A model generated the notes under the pieces. The model had not been told where the DNA came from and did no database searches. It was given only the letters and a program-made list of their open reading frames with translations. From Paulownia fortunei (taxonomy: Eukaryota; Streptophyta; Magnoliopsida; Lamiales; Paulowniaceae), in contig JAGSPU010000052.1 of assembly GCA_019321725.1 (NCBI GenBank), positions 2,852,001 through 2,916,000 of the forward strand: a stretch of DNA of 64,000 nt, given 5' to 3'. The position numbers and the translations under genes are program-made. Positions 52,465 to 64,000 of the stretch are shown one piece after another (position 1 is the first letter of the stretch; each line of letters opens with the position of its first letter).

Positions 52465-55400
52465 TTTTTTTTTAAACTTATTTTCTTCCCTTCTTCTCTA
52501 GATTTTCTGGGTTTTCCCCCTTTTCTGACCAAAATTTTTGTGGGTTTTGGTCTGGAAATACTGGAACTGAGTTTGGGGTACTGTCTGTCGGAGTACGGTG
52601 GGGTACTACAATTTCATTGCTTTAAGGGGAATCTGCAGGGCTACGTGCGGGTGATGTTGGGCCGTGTGTACTTATTTTATTTTTTAGGTATTGTTGGGCA
52701 CTTGGGCTTAATGGGAAATAGTATCATATTCATTCACAGTGTTGAAATTAAGTTAAAAAAAAAATGGATTTATACTTTAAAATTAGAAAGAAAGCGAAAT
52801 AAAACTGAGTTCTATCCGGCTGATTGCAATCAAAAACATTTTCCAGAGATAGAATTAACTATTTTACTTTTTTTCTTAAATTTCTGAAGACAAAGACACT
52901 ATTGAAAAATGGAAGTCACCATTGGTTTACAAACGTATTTACTTGATTATATTTAATTTTTTTCCTTCAAAAAAGTTTATATCCTGTCGAACATGATTAT
53001 TTTTAAATTGTATAATTCTTTTCCTTTCAATGCAATCCCATGATATAAACGCCATTATAATTTCTAGGGATCCAAAATGTTTGTAAAATTCCATTTTTAA
53101 TCCCAAGAGCAAAGATAGGTGAGAAAATTTGATCCCAAAAAAAGTGAAAATAAATTAATACAGAGTACTGGGAAAAAAAACAGACTCTGATAGCACTTAA
53201 ACCCACTGAAAATGGTGCAGCTAAATTGGTATCATATTACCAATTTTAGCAATCACATTCATGTCCATAGACCATCATCCAGGCCCAAATGGATTAAGAT
53301 TAAAATTCTGCATGGCAAAAGCAGGGAGCTGCAGGCATGAATAGAGCAAAGTGATTACAGAAAGATCAATAAAGGGGAAGCCTATTTCTTGGCTTCTGTA
53401 GTTAAACTCAACAGGCAAAAACATAGAACAGATCATGCATTGATAGTGGACATGTTTAAGGGTTAGTTCACAAAAACACAATAACTTCAGGTCCTGCCAA
53501 GAAGCAGATGAACATCAACATATCATAAGCTCTTTAACTGAACATCAAAATATCATGTTAGTTCTTCAAGTATTGGAATTCGACTAAAGGACAGATGCCA
53601 AGAGAGAAGGTCATTAAGTCACAAGCCCAATCTCCAAGTCCTTAAAGCATGAAGGAGAAGATTGTTATAGTTCAATTGCAAACCACAATAATCCACCATC
53701 ACATTTTCACTTGTTACAGTGACCAGAAGCTATTTGAATTTGAAAGCCTGCACAGTTGGGAACTTTCATACTTTAGAATCATAATTAGGTGTTCTCCTTG
53801 TGGTGCTAAGAAAGGGTGACTTCATCGGGAGCTCGGGGAAGTCCTATAGAAAAGGTGTAATTTTGTAGCATTATAAGTGCTCATCAAGCTATATCATTCT
53901 CGGGAGAGCTTTTGTCAATCTAAATGGTATGTGAATATCACAAGACTTTCCTGCATAAAAGAGCAACAAATTAAACTGAATGGAATATCAGAGAGTTCAC
54001 AAGCACATGACAAGTGAGGCTTTGTGAGGGTCAATGATGATATGTTATCTTATGGACTGTTCCTGCTGGTCAATTCACTTGTTTTCCAAACCCTTCCTCT
54101 AATGCGCAATTCTTCCATGCATAAGTACTAAAATATGTAATTGTCAGCACTAAACTTAAAAGTACAAATTATGTTCCTAGTAATGAAGTTCTTTACAGTG
54201 TAGCCTGGAAAGGGATTATACTGATTAACTTTTAAACCAAAAAAGAAGTATTAAAGACTATTCAGATTTGGGAAATACAGCTGAAGTCCCAATGGAATCA
54301 ATCAGAGTAAATCATCACAAGCGTTTTGCTAAGGATCTTCAGAATGCAAAACACTATATCCAAATTTAGATATTCATGAACAAATTTAAGGAAAGTTTAA
54401 AACCTGCTCCAATCATTCTATCTTTACATATGCTTTGCTACTTACAATCATTTGATATATGAAAAAGTAGAAAAAGTAAAAAAGTAAAAAAAAACATCAA
54501 CTCAAATGAAAAATCAATCCTATCAAAACATTTCAGATAACCAAGTCCGGCTTTTTTCATATCTCCAAAGTCAGTCCTAAATTCTAAAAAGAAATGTCAT
54601 TTCGTCTCTTTTTGCCCTTCAAGTTCATTTATTTAATGGAAAATGAAGAGAGTTGAACAAGAACAAATAAGCCCAATAGTTGATAGCATGACAGCATAAT
54701 CTTACCATTCTGTAAAATGCAAGAGTCAAAAAAGTAGTCAAAAAACTATATGATGAAAACAGACATCCATGAGAACAAAAAGGAAAAATATAAAAACTGA
54801 CCTCCTCATCAATTTTCCGAAGTTTGACCTTGTTGGCAAATATTCCATCTTCAAGCTCTCAACCATCGCCATATACACTGAAGCTCAAAGTTCAAAATGC
54901 AAACTCTACGGAGTGGGATTTAGTGATACGAGTCAATTCCATTAAGTCTTTAGTCTGTTCATTCATTACATTTATTTATTTAATTTGTAATTCTTCTCTT
55001 CAACATAATGTGCAATTATTCTAACCATTTTGTTCCATTCTGGTGCCATCCATAGCTCTGGTTTATTAACTTTAGTGACAGATCAAGAACCGGTTTAGTT
55101 TTTGGGTACCAATGCAGTTGCTATAAACTCAATGCCAAGGCTTTAGTTTCCATGTAATGATAATAAGTATGTAAAAAGTACGAGTCTTTCATGATAGTTT
55201 TTTTTTCTTAAATTCTTTTATGGGAAAATCTTTTATGATAGTTGCATGCCCTATCGTACATTCATATTAACATTTCAGCTTAGCACATAGCAATTAACTC
55301 CAAAGCCAGGATCAATTGAAAATTTGCAAGTTTCCATGAAATGAAAGCAGAATATCAACTTAGCAATAATAAGAATCCATTAGATAACTCGACTCCACAA

Positions 55401-55729
55401 AATATTGTACAAATTAAAGTACTAAATAATCTGCATATGAAAGCAGCAACTTCAAACTCTCAATTAAAGAAACAATAGGGAACATTTACAAACTGCTCAA
55501 ACTCCGGCATGAGGACAACAAGCATATTATGTTACTTCTTTATCTGATTAAGGTTGTTCCGAAGACCATGAACATGAATACCCAACTGCTACACAATATA
55601 AACACTTTGAATGAATGAGATTAAACTAGAGCATATATGAATAGATGCACAACCCATTAGCAGCAATAGTCCATAAATAACCTCACAAACAAACACCAAA
55701 TAATACTTGTCATCGGTGAGCAATCTAAC
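52465..55729. other. Intergenic, between NRPE5-like and glutaredoxin-like
   Basis: NRPE5 promoter and the 3' region of the glutaredoxin-like gene. Two minus-strand fragments look faintly exon-like: one near 55500-55570 (after a TTGTGTAG acceptor: QLGIHVHGLRNNLNQIKK then stop) and one near 54800-54855 (FANKVKLRKIDEE before a GTCAGT donor-like site). I could not connect them to a gene or a family. Confidence 0.45.
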
Positions 55730-56895
55730 TCAAGGGCAGCAACCCGAGCACCGAATCAATCCATTCTCATTGCAATCAGGACACCTCCTCAATTTCCCTT
55801 CTTCTTCTTCATAAACCTTCCGACTTCCGTTGCAATTTGGGCAAGGCAGAAACCTTGCATCCCCACAACTCTCACAGACAAACCCCAGATCTATAAGTGG
55901 AAAACCTTCCAATAGCTTTGCCAACTCTCCTGCCTCATTAAGCTGCTTAATCTCCTCCGCACCACCAATGTACTTTCCTTTAATAAACACTTGCGGCAAG
56001 CTCACTGCTTTTCCTTTCAAAGCATCCTGCAATTCAGTCCTATATGACCGGTCCATAGAAATATCCCTCTCGTCTACACACACTCTAAAACCCCTAAAAA
56101 TCACCCGCGCGCAACAATCTTCATAAGTCTTCCTTATGCCCCTTAAACTAGTATAATACAGTACAATCCTATCCTCAGCACCCAATAAATAACAAGATTC
56201 ATCACTATCAGACACCAAAGAACTCACATCATTCGACTCCAAAGACTCAGTATTTGGAGGTTTCAAAAAGTCTTTGGGTTTTTCACATCCATGCTGTCTA
56301 CCCAACAATGCCTTTCGATAACTGGATACCACATTGGAGTCCATTTTCGCCAGCAACGATTCCTCAGATAAGTGCTTCCACAAGGGCTTAGATACCGGGT
56401 GCTCCACAAACTCATAAGATTTCACTATCTCGCTTGCATCCATCTCTTTTTCACCGCTCTTTTTGGGGAGTCAACCATGTGGAAATTAAATTCATCCTCA
56501 TTAAGGCCTTCCATAAGCTCCCAAGTGTTGATAACCGAGTCTGGGGATAAAGGGTCTTCAGAATTACCAAAATCTTGAATCTTCCTCATCTGGGCAGTCG
56601 GATTTGCAAAATCTTGGCCGTTGAAACTGGGGTTTGGGGGGTCAACGAGCACAAGCGAACCATAGGTGGTGGAGGTGAGAGAAACAAAGTGATTAGAGTC
56701 TCCTTTCCTTAATGGTGGGTGGTGCACTAAAGGGGTAGGGAGTGAGAGAGTCCTCGAAACCGGCGTAGAAGAAGCGTCTGAAAACGAGTAATAAGGAGAC
56801 TGCAACTGCGAATTCGAATGTGAAGAAGAAGAATTCGAGGTGGGATTTTGCTGTTGAGCGATAAAATTAGCAGGACGAGAAGCTGAGCAGCCCAT
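55730..56895 (-). CDS. Glutaredoxin-like protein with C-terminal zinc knuckles
   Basis: A single-exon protein of about 388 residues, of the plant group that includes Arabidopsis At5g39865 and At3g28850. The start MGCSASRPANF (ATG at 56895) has Gly2 and Cys3, a likely myristoylation and palmitoylation site, which points to membrane attachment. The N-terminal 140 residues are Ser/Pro-rich, with VINTWELMEGL near 56530. The glutaredoxin domain reads DRIVLYYTSLRGIRKTYEDC, VCVDERDISMD, VSLPQVFIKGKYIGGAEEIK. The active-site position has TSLRGIRKT instead of CPYC-type, so no CxxC redox pair. The tail has four CxxC-type pairs (CESCGD, CPNCNG, CPDCNE, CSGCCP). One base is lost near 56445-56460, between DSPKRAVKK and MDASEIVKSYEFV; the frames on either side are otherwise continuous. 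Function in the family is poorly known. Confidence 0.88.
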
Positions 56896-59800
56896 TATGA
56901 GGATTGAGAGTTGAAAACTAACCAAAGAAAGTGAAAGTTGATATCTTTTCTTCTGTTCTCTCCCCTTTTCTTCACAATGGATGTAAAAGTACAATGATTG
57001 AGCTTTTTTCCTTTTTATCTTTCTCGGTCTTTCTTCACTAAAAAAGTTTGAAAGGAATGTAAAGATTGGGATTGAAAGACAGAATGGAGGCTTGGGAAGG
57101 AAGTATCGGTGGGAGGGGGTTGTCAAGGGAGGAGAGAAGGTGGTGGGGTGGGGGTGGATGGGAAGGGGAAATAAGAATTTAATGCAGTGGGATATAGACA
57201 CGGATTAGAGGTGAGGAAAAGCAACCTGCTTTGAAAGGAAAACGAATAAGACTGGTTATAATAATATTGAGTCTTGCTTAGTGGTTTTTGGGAAATGTAA
57301 CGTGTGGTTAAAGGTTTTAATATTTGTTTATTAGCAAAGGGCAAAATAAAAAAAAACTATATTTATTTAAAAATTTAATTAAGTTAGGGTGGATTGAAAT
57401 ATTCATAATAAGAAAATGCTATAAGTAATAAAGGATGATAACAGAAAAACTTGAAGTATAGTTTGTGGTTTTTTAATTGTAATTGACCACCACCTTTCTT
57501 GCCCCTGTTGAGATCCATGATTTTATTGAATTTGGTAATCATATATATGTATTTCTGTATATATATATATGAACTTTATTTGATCTAATATGAGTTTAAG
57601 CATTAAGCTCTCACATAGTCATAGTCCAAAAATAGTATGAAAATTAGTGTTACGTCCAAGCATAATCTAATTTTTCAAAATGGATTGCATACTCAATGTG
57701 AGTAATACATAGTTATGAATTTTCAAGTTGTAGTCCATGAAAAATAGCAAATGGAACAACATATTAGGAGTAATTATTGTGAAATTTATTATATTCATGC
57801 ATTGATTGATGAGATTGATTATTTATTATGAATAAAAAAGGAAAATAAACTAGAAAAGTGATAAAATGTTATTAGATATGACTTTTAATATAGAAATAAA
57901 AAGTGTTTCGTGTATTTATTAGAGAGACGACGACGAGAGTAATCAAGAAGAGTAAGTTTTCATGAATTTAAACTAGAAACTAAATACTACGCAATAATTA
58001 ATCAATTGAATTTATATTAAAATAACAAAAACACATTACTAAATAGTATGCAACAAATTAATCCATTGAATTTATATTAGAAGATACAAAAAACATTACC
58101 TATTTTTTAAAAATTTTAAAAGAAAAATTATCACTTCTAATGTGGTGAAGAGGCTTTGCGTGTGTGTGTATAGAGATAGAGAGATGTATGTATATATTAT
58201 ATTATTAGATTAAATTAGACCGTGCATCAAATATAAATTTAAAAATGCAATATAAATAATAAATTTATAATAGAAATTGCAATGTTATGACAACAATAAA
58301 ATTAATGAACAACTTTACCAAGAAATTTATTTAGTATTATAATTATTATTGTTATTATTATAATGATTAAGGGCAAGAGAAGGCCAGCAGCCCATCCACA
58401 TGCATTACTTCTTGCTGACAGTAATTTTTGCAATTTCAAGATAAGGTTTCTTTCTCTCAGTTGTCACATTTACCACTGTCCAAATTCATGATCTACGTTT
58501 TGTTCTTTTCTACAATCCAAAATATCTTTCTTATAGAAAGACCAACATCATCCTTTAAATATTTAAGCTATTATAGATCTTTTTTTTTTTTTCTTTTTAT
58601 CTCAAGCACGTGAACTTTTCATAATCAAATAATGAAGATAGATTACTTGCCGTTTATATATGATCTTATTAAGTAAATTTAAATTATTAAAAAGAATAAA
58701 TAATTTATTTGATATTATTGTAATTTATTATAAGCAAAAAGACATAGGTAAGATATTTAATTAAGAATTTAGTTGGTCTGATGGCAGTCAATAAAATCTG
58801 TTCACACGAGGAATAAAGTCTTCCGTGACAGGGAGATAACTTAGACTAATAACGCAACGCATTTTCGAATAATTAAGCAAACCTAACAGGATTCAATATC
58901 CCACTATTTAAATCCACAGTTACACCAGGTTGAACACCACCATAGCTAGGAAATAATATCAATTAGGATAATATTTAAAGAAACGATGGTCTCCTTTTTT
59001 TTTTTTTTTTGGTAAATTTGCTATTTTGCAGCTTTGGATGGTAATAACCCAGTTCAGCCATTGCAGTTGACACTAATCTAATCCTAGGTTCCTGGTTTTG
59101 TAATGACTGGCTCCATCATTTCAGACTCCAATTTTTGGACCCATTACAAACTAAATGGGTCAAGAGAACTTTATCAATTTTGCAACATGGGTTGCCACAC
59201 AAACTGCATACCTAATCAAGGTCTCTGATATATGCTGATACTGACATGGATCATAGTTTTTCACACACATAGACACACACACACACAAAACAAAAAAAGT
59301 GATAATAAGTTCATACCAGAGAGCATATTATATTTATAGTCAGTGTTACAATATTCATACAACTGCTCTGCATATTGGCTATATTGACAATCATAATGCG
59401 ATTCACATTTACACATTGACAGTACTTCAATACACATTGCACATCATGAAGTGCACTTGTATAGATATATTTTCACAGCATTAGTTTATCAGTCATCACA
59501 TAACCATCAGGCCCCTTCGTAGTCTATTTCCCTCTTTATCCTGTCCCTGTCAAAGAAATCATGGAATACATGTTTGTTTAGTGCCTCATAATGGTTACAT
59601 TAACTTCAACTGAAGCATGGATAAATAGTTGAAAAGCATAGATGAAATTGCCTGAGGTAAGATGTAAAGCACGGAATTTCATTTGCTAAAAGACGAGAAA
59701 AGGAAATTAAGAAATGTTTCTTTGTCCCATCTTTCTTGTAAACACTGAAAACGGCAATCAAAGCTTTCATGCTAGCATAAAGAACATGAACCATAATTCT

Positions 59801-61116
59801 CATATCTTGTTCTATATAAACAAATAACTGACTCCTGAAAAAGGGGAAGGGAAACAGTATACATGCAACATGGGGATCTTGTGCCGACCCGCAGACAACC
59901 ATGCTCATGCAAATTTGTGAGTTTCCTCCATTATGTAAGCAAAACATTAGGATGCATATATTCCAGTGCACGTAATGAAAACCTTAAAGCAGACCACCAT
60001 TCCTGAGGAAAGTATAGACTTTTTTATAAAGTATATGTTTCATTCTTCCTGAAAAGTGCATGCATAGTCCACATATGCCGAAATCTGGATATCTATTAAC
60101 CTATTACTCAACAGAAAACATGCACCTGTGGAAGCATGGCAAAATGTAGTTGTATTGTTTGAATTGCAATGAAACACCCAACAAGCGCAAGAAGCAGTCA
60201 TCTGTCTCTCGTTGCAGCAATTCATGGAAGACATATATCACATCCATCTTTTAGAAGCTTCTCCACTGTAGAAATGCAAAAGGGGAAGGAAAACAACATG
60301 GGCAATTGAGATTTGAGAATACCAAGAGGACTGGTCCAGCTGAAAAACACTATACTGCGGCTTGTGTCCCTTGCCGGCAAATTTGCTTCAGAATCTGCTC
60401 ATGTTTGAAGTAACAAGAGGTCCTCCACTTTCTAAGATGCAAGCATGAACAGAACTTTTGCTTCAGAATAACTGAAACTAATCATTCCATAACTTGCTCA
60501 ATTCGCTTAGTTAAATCGTGCCATCCATCGACACATGAGTATATCTTACTGGAGAATGAGTACCTTCCAGCAGAGAGAACTAAATTGGGTCCAGAAAATC
60601 AGTAACCCATCAACTTGATGTTAATGTTATTTTTTAATTCTTTGCAGATTGCAAGCAACCTGTTTATAAGATCAGAAACAAGCAAATCCAAGCCAGATGC
60701 GTATAAGCACATAACTGTAGTCAAGCAATTGCGTTCAACAGATAAGCGCATCAACCATGCATCTTTCTCAAATGCCGTAATCTTCTTCAGCATTAATACC
60801 ATTATCACTTGGGAGAAGACTTCACAAATGTACAAGTTTTCAATTTTGACCACTGGCTCTAAAATGACAAATATCAGAATGTACAGACTGTTGCCAGCTT
60901 TCCAAGTCGCTCAGGAATTACCAAAATCTTGCTGTTCTTCTAGACTGAACTTTTAATATTGAGTAAGTTCAAAATTACTGTATCAACCCCTCATTTGCAT
61001 TGATAGAATACTCAAATTAATAAAAATTCCTATAAAAAGTTCTTTCATTAAAACATTATCCAATAGTACATTACCAATCTTCTTCATTTATTATTGAAGA
61101 CTGAAAAGTAAGGAAC
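56896..61116. other. Intergenic, between glutaredoxin-like and PPR genes
   Basis: Glutaredoxin-like promoter (56896 upwards), then AT-rich DNA. From about 58980 to 61100 the sequence becomes less AT-rich and more complex, which fits a long 3' region or non-coding transcript of the PPR gene. The open frames of 60-121 residues there are not recognisable. Confidence 0.5.
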
Positions 61117-62984
61117 CTATGGGTCACTTTCTCTATGAGATCTATCTCCAACAACAAAAACATGGAACTTGTTCCCAACTTCAATCCAACTGCAGCCAGG
61201 CTGTTTCTTCAACCCCCATCCTTCATCTTCAACTTCAGCATTTCAGCCTCCTTCCACTTCCCACTAGTAGTATATATATTAGATAGAAGCACGTAAGTGC
61301 CAGAGTTTGCTGGCTCCACATCCAAAAAGTTTGTCTGCTACCAGTTTTCCTATATCACCATTCCCGTGAATATTACATCCCAAAGAAGTGTGCCCCAAGC
61401 ATAGGCTGATGCTTTCAGCGGAAGTTGTTTAATAAGATCAAACGCCTCCCCCAGCCTTCCTGCTCGACCATAGAGATCAACAATGCATGTATAATGATCT
61501 TCTCTCACTTTTATGGACTTGTCTCTCAAAAGCACTTCAAAGTAATTTAGCCCTTCCTGCACCAGACCAGCATGGCTGCAAGCGGAAAGCAATCCGATAT
61601 AGGTAACATCATTTGGCTTGAACCCACACTTTGCATTTCCTCAAAAACCATGATTGCCTCTCTTCCACATCCATGGTGAGCATATGCAGCAATCATGGAA
61701 TTCCAAGAGACCAAATCCCTGTGGCCTCTCAATCCATCATCAAACATTTGTCTAGCCATCACCAGCTCTCCACATTTTGAATACATATTTATTAGTGCAG
61801 ATATCACAAACTTTACTTTCCTGATAGACGGTCTTGCTAATTACTTGATGGACTTGCCTCCCTTCACCAAGACCAGCTAAGTTACTACAAGCCCCAATAC
61901 ACTTGCACAAAAGTTACTTCGTTAGGCTTTACCCTTCTATCCCTGTTCATAACATAGAATGCTCTCAACGCTTCTTCGCTTTACCATATTGCATGCACCC
62001 ACTTATGATTGCAGTCCAGGAAACAACATTTTTCCCCGGCATCTCATTAAACAACCTCCTCGCTGTCTCCAATTCACCATTCTGAATAAAACCAGTGATC
62101 ATTGTATTCCATGACTGCACATCCTTTTCTGGCATCGTCTCAAACAAACCATATGCTTCACCCAACCTCATATTTTGTGCATAACCAGTAATCATCGCAT
62201 TCCAAGAGACCACATTCCTTTCAGGCATCCTATCAAAAAGCAATCCAGCCTCATCAACCCTCCCATTTTCGAGCTAATCCCGAAATCATGATAGTCCAAG
62301 AAATCACATTCCTTATAGGCATCTGATCAAAAAGCCCCTAGCCTCGTCAACCCTTCCACAGTTTACCAACCCTGAGATCAACGTGTTCCAAGAAACAACA
62401 TTCCTCTCTCCCATCCTCTCGAACACCACCAACGCCTGTTCAGTCCTACCACTTCGTACATACCCATCAATCATAGTGTTCCAAGCCACCACATTCTTCT
62501 CTGGCATTTCATTAAAAAGCCTCTCAGCCTCAGAAACTCTCTTTGTTTTCAAGTACCCAGATATCATAGCTGTCCAAGTAACAACATCTTTCTTGGCATC
62601 AATCCTATCAAACAACTCTCTGGCTTCTTCAACCAGACCACACTTTATGCAACCCGAAATTAAAGCCGTCCACGAAATCACATCTCGGTCCGGCATTACT
62701 TCGAACAATTCACGTGCTTCAAAATCTTACCCTCCTGACATAGCTTGGTGATCATCCAATTTGCCTTAGCTACATCTTGCTTGAGTGTGTAATCTTGTCT
62801 GGGGATCAAAATTCTGAAATTTTTTGGGCTTGTGTTATTGAGTTATACAATTTCAATGGAGGGTCATGTTGGAGTTTGATGTAGTTTTTCCCGAGTTGTG
62901 CCTGTAAACAATACTTAAAGGCGTGGGTTTGATGAAATTAAGACCGTGCCTGAGAGTTCTTGATGACCGAAGAGAGGTTAGCAT
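61117..62984 (-). CDS. PLS-class pentatricopeptide repeat protein
   Basis: An RNA-binding helical-repeat protein, probably mitochondrial, of the PLS class, whose members guide C-to-U editing or other organelle RNA processing. The start [20 protein letters not shown] suits an organelle targeting peptide. From about 62790 down run successive repeats: [150 protein letters not shown]. The end [38 protein letters not shown] and, after restored bases, [20 protein letters not shown] is an E/E+ type domain. No DYW domain is present. It is intronless, as usual. At least eight single-base frame changes split it, including about 62720, 62330, 61850, 61630 and 61370. It resembles At2g35030-type proteins; the orthologue is not certain. 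Confidence 0.88.
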
Positions 62985-64000
62985 CTCAGTTTCAGTTAAA
63001 ATTTCACCATATATTATGAGCTTCCACGAAGAACATTGCGAAAGCTGATGAAACAAGGCAAGTTTTTTAAATGCCTACATCCCTAATCCCATAACCATGA
63101 TGCCATTGTATTACATGTTGGAAATTGGCTCAAAAATTTTTTTGACTAAATTTAATTAATTATTTAAGTGGGTGTCGGCTTAATGTAGTCTATTTTGCTA
63201 CTAATACACTAAATTTAATGCTCCTCCAAAACAGTTTTAGGTGAAACAAAATTAAAATAAAAAATTAGTCACTTGAAATAGTATTTTTGAAATACAACTA
63301 GTAATAATAAACGGTCTGATTTGAAATAATTTTGATCAAATTTAAAATTAAGACCCTGATATTAAAAAAAGTTGATCAAACTTGCCCATCCCACCACAAT
63401 TGAGGATCCTCCTAGATCCAAATTTCGACGAGTATAACTTGTATGGATCCGTCGACTAACTAAAAATAAAATTTGAATATTTTTAGTTATATATAATTAT
63501 TTTTATTTTTTGTATGACTATTTAGTTTTGACATTTTTGACTTTGTGTTGATGATAAAATGTATTTCTTATATTCTTTTTTTAATTGTAAATGTGGTAAT
63601 AATATTAATTTATAGAATATAAATAATTAAATTATGTGTACTATTTTAAAATACTTTATATAGTCTTTCAATTTATTCAATTTTTATATATTTTATTCAT
63701 AATATATGTTTGTATTGAGTATATAAGTCAATTATAATATTTTTAATTAAGGCTGAAGTTTGAAAATAATTTTAAAATAATTTTTAAATTAATCTAATAA
63801 TGTTGTAATGTGCATAATTACTTAATTCATAAATGAATAAGATACTATTTAGTAAATATAAAATATATTATATTAATTAATAATAATACGAGCAAGTTCG
63901 GGATAGATCACTAAAACTCGTTACATGTCCCAAACCCGATTAAATTTATAAAATTAAAATTCGTACATACAACGAGACCCGTTTAGTTAGGTTTGGACCC
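62985..64000. other. Region upstream of PPR gene
   Basis: PPR promoter followed by AT-rich DNA to the end of the window. The last 120 bases contain CGAGCAAGTTCGGG and CGAGACCCG-type words like other degenerate repeats in the window. No gene is seen. Confidence 0.6.

Noticed and set aside
52291..52887. 198-codon open frame on the + strand
   Set aside because: It runs antisense over NRPE5 exon 1 and its promoter, is low in complexity at the end and matches no family.
60599..60956. Overlapping open frames of 84 and 113 codons
   Set aside because: They are mirror frames of each other with no recognisable domain; coding potential is not supported.

Overview
The window is nuclear DNA from a flowering plant, a eudicot. 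AT-rich intergenic DNA full of microsatellites and decayed repeats separates ten genes with GT-AG introns, and every recognisable product belongs to a plant family. The lycopene cyclase and GLDH sequences read most like asterid orthologues, but I could not test this. I see no prokaryotic operon, CRISPR array, rRNA gene or convincing tRNA gene.

Layout. 1-14934: gene-free DNA with a foldback repeat, a MITE-like element, a G-quadruplex-type run and tandem repeats. 14935-17274 (+): BLADE-ON-PETIOLE type BTB-ankyrin co-regulator. 17275-26672: gene-poor DNA with a strong hairpin. 26673-27145 (+): a 57-residue CYSTM protein in three exons. 28273-32468 (-): mitochondrial L-galactono-1,4-lactone dehydrogenase (vitamin C synthesis). 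34190-35698 (+): plastid lycopene beta-cyclase. 38413-40413 (+): GUX-like GT8 glucuronosyltransferase (xylan substitution). 41324-45292 (+): FIS1 organelle fission adaptor. 46388-47632 (-): a broken copy of augmin subunit 1. 49545-52464 (-): NRPE5-like RNA polymerase subunit. 55730-56895 (-): glutaredoxin-like protein with a C-terminal zinc-knuckle region. 61117-62984 (-): PLS-class pentatricopeptide repeat protein. These are independent housekeeping and developmental genes; I see no pathway cluster.

Main caveat. Eight of these genes (all except CYSTM and the AUG1-like copy) are intact in protein similarity and splice sites but interrupted by one or more single-base frameshifts. Most are single-base losses, often in homopolymers or short repeats, and the AUG1-like copy carries the same kind of lesion too. 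This pattern suits residual indel error in a long-read draft better than eight independent pseudogenes. CYSTM has no lesion. The AUG1-like locus differs in kind: it has a nonsense codon, an in-frame 39-base loss and no middle exons, so it is probably a real pseudogene. The GUX-like gene carries an internal duplication of about 44 codons. I found no clearly new biological system; the best leads are the AUG1 remnant, the GUX duplication, the hairpin at 20249-20332 and the foldback repeat at 2850-3640.
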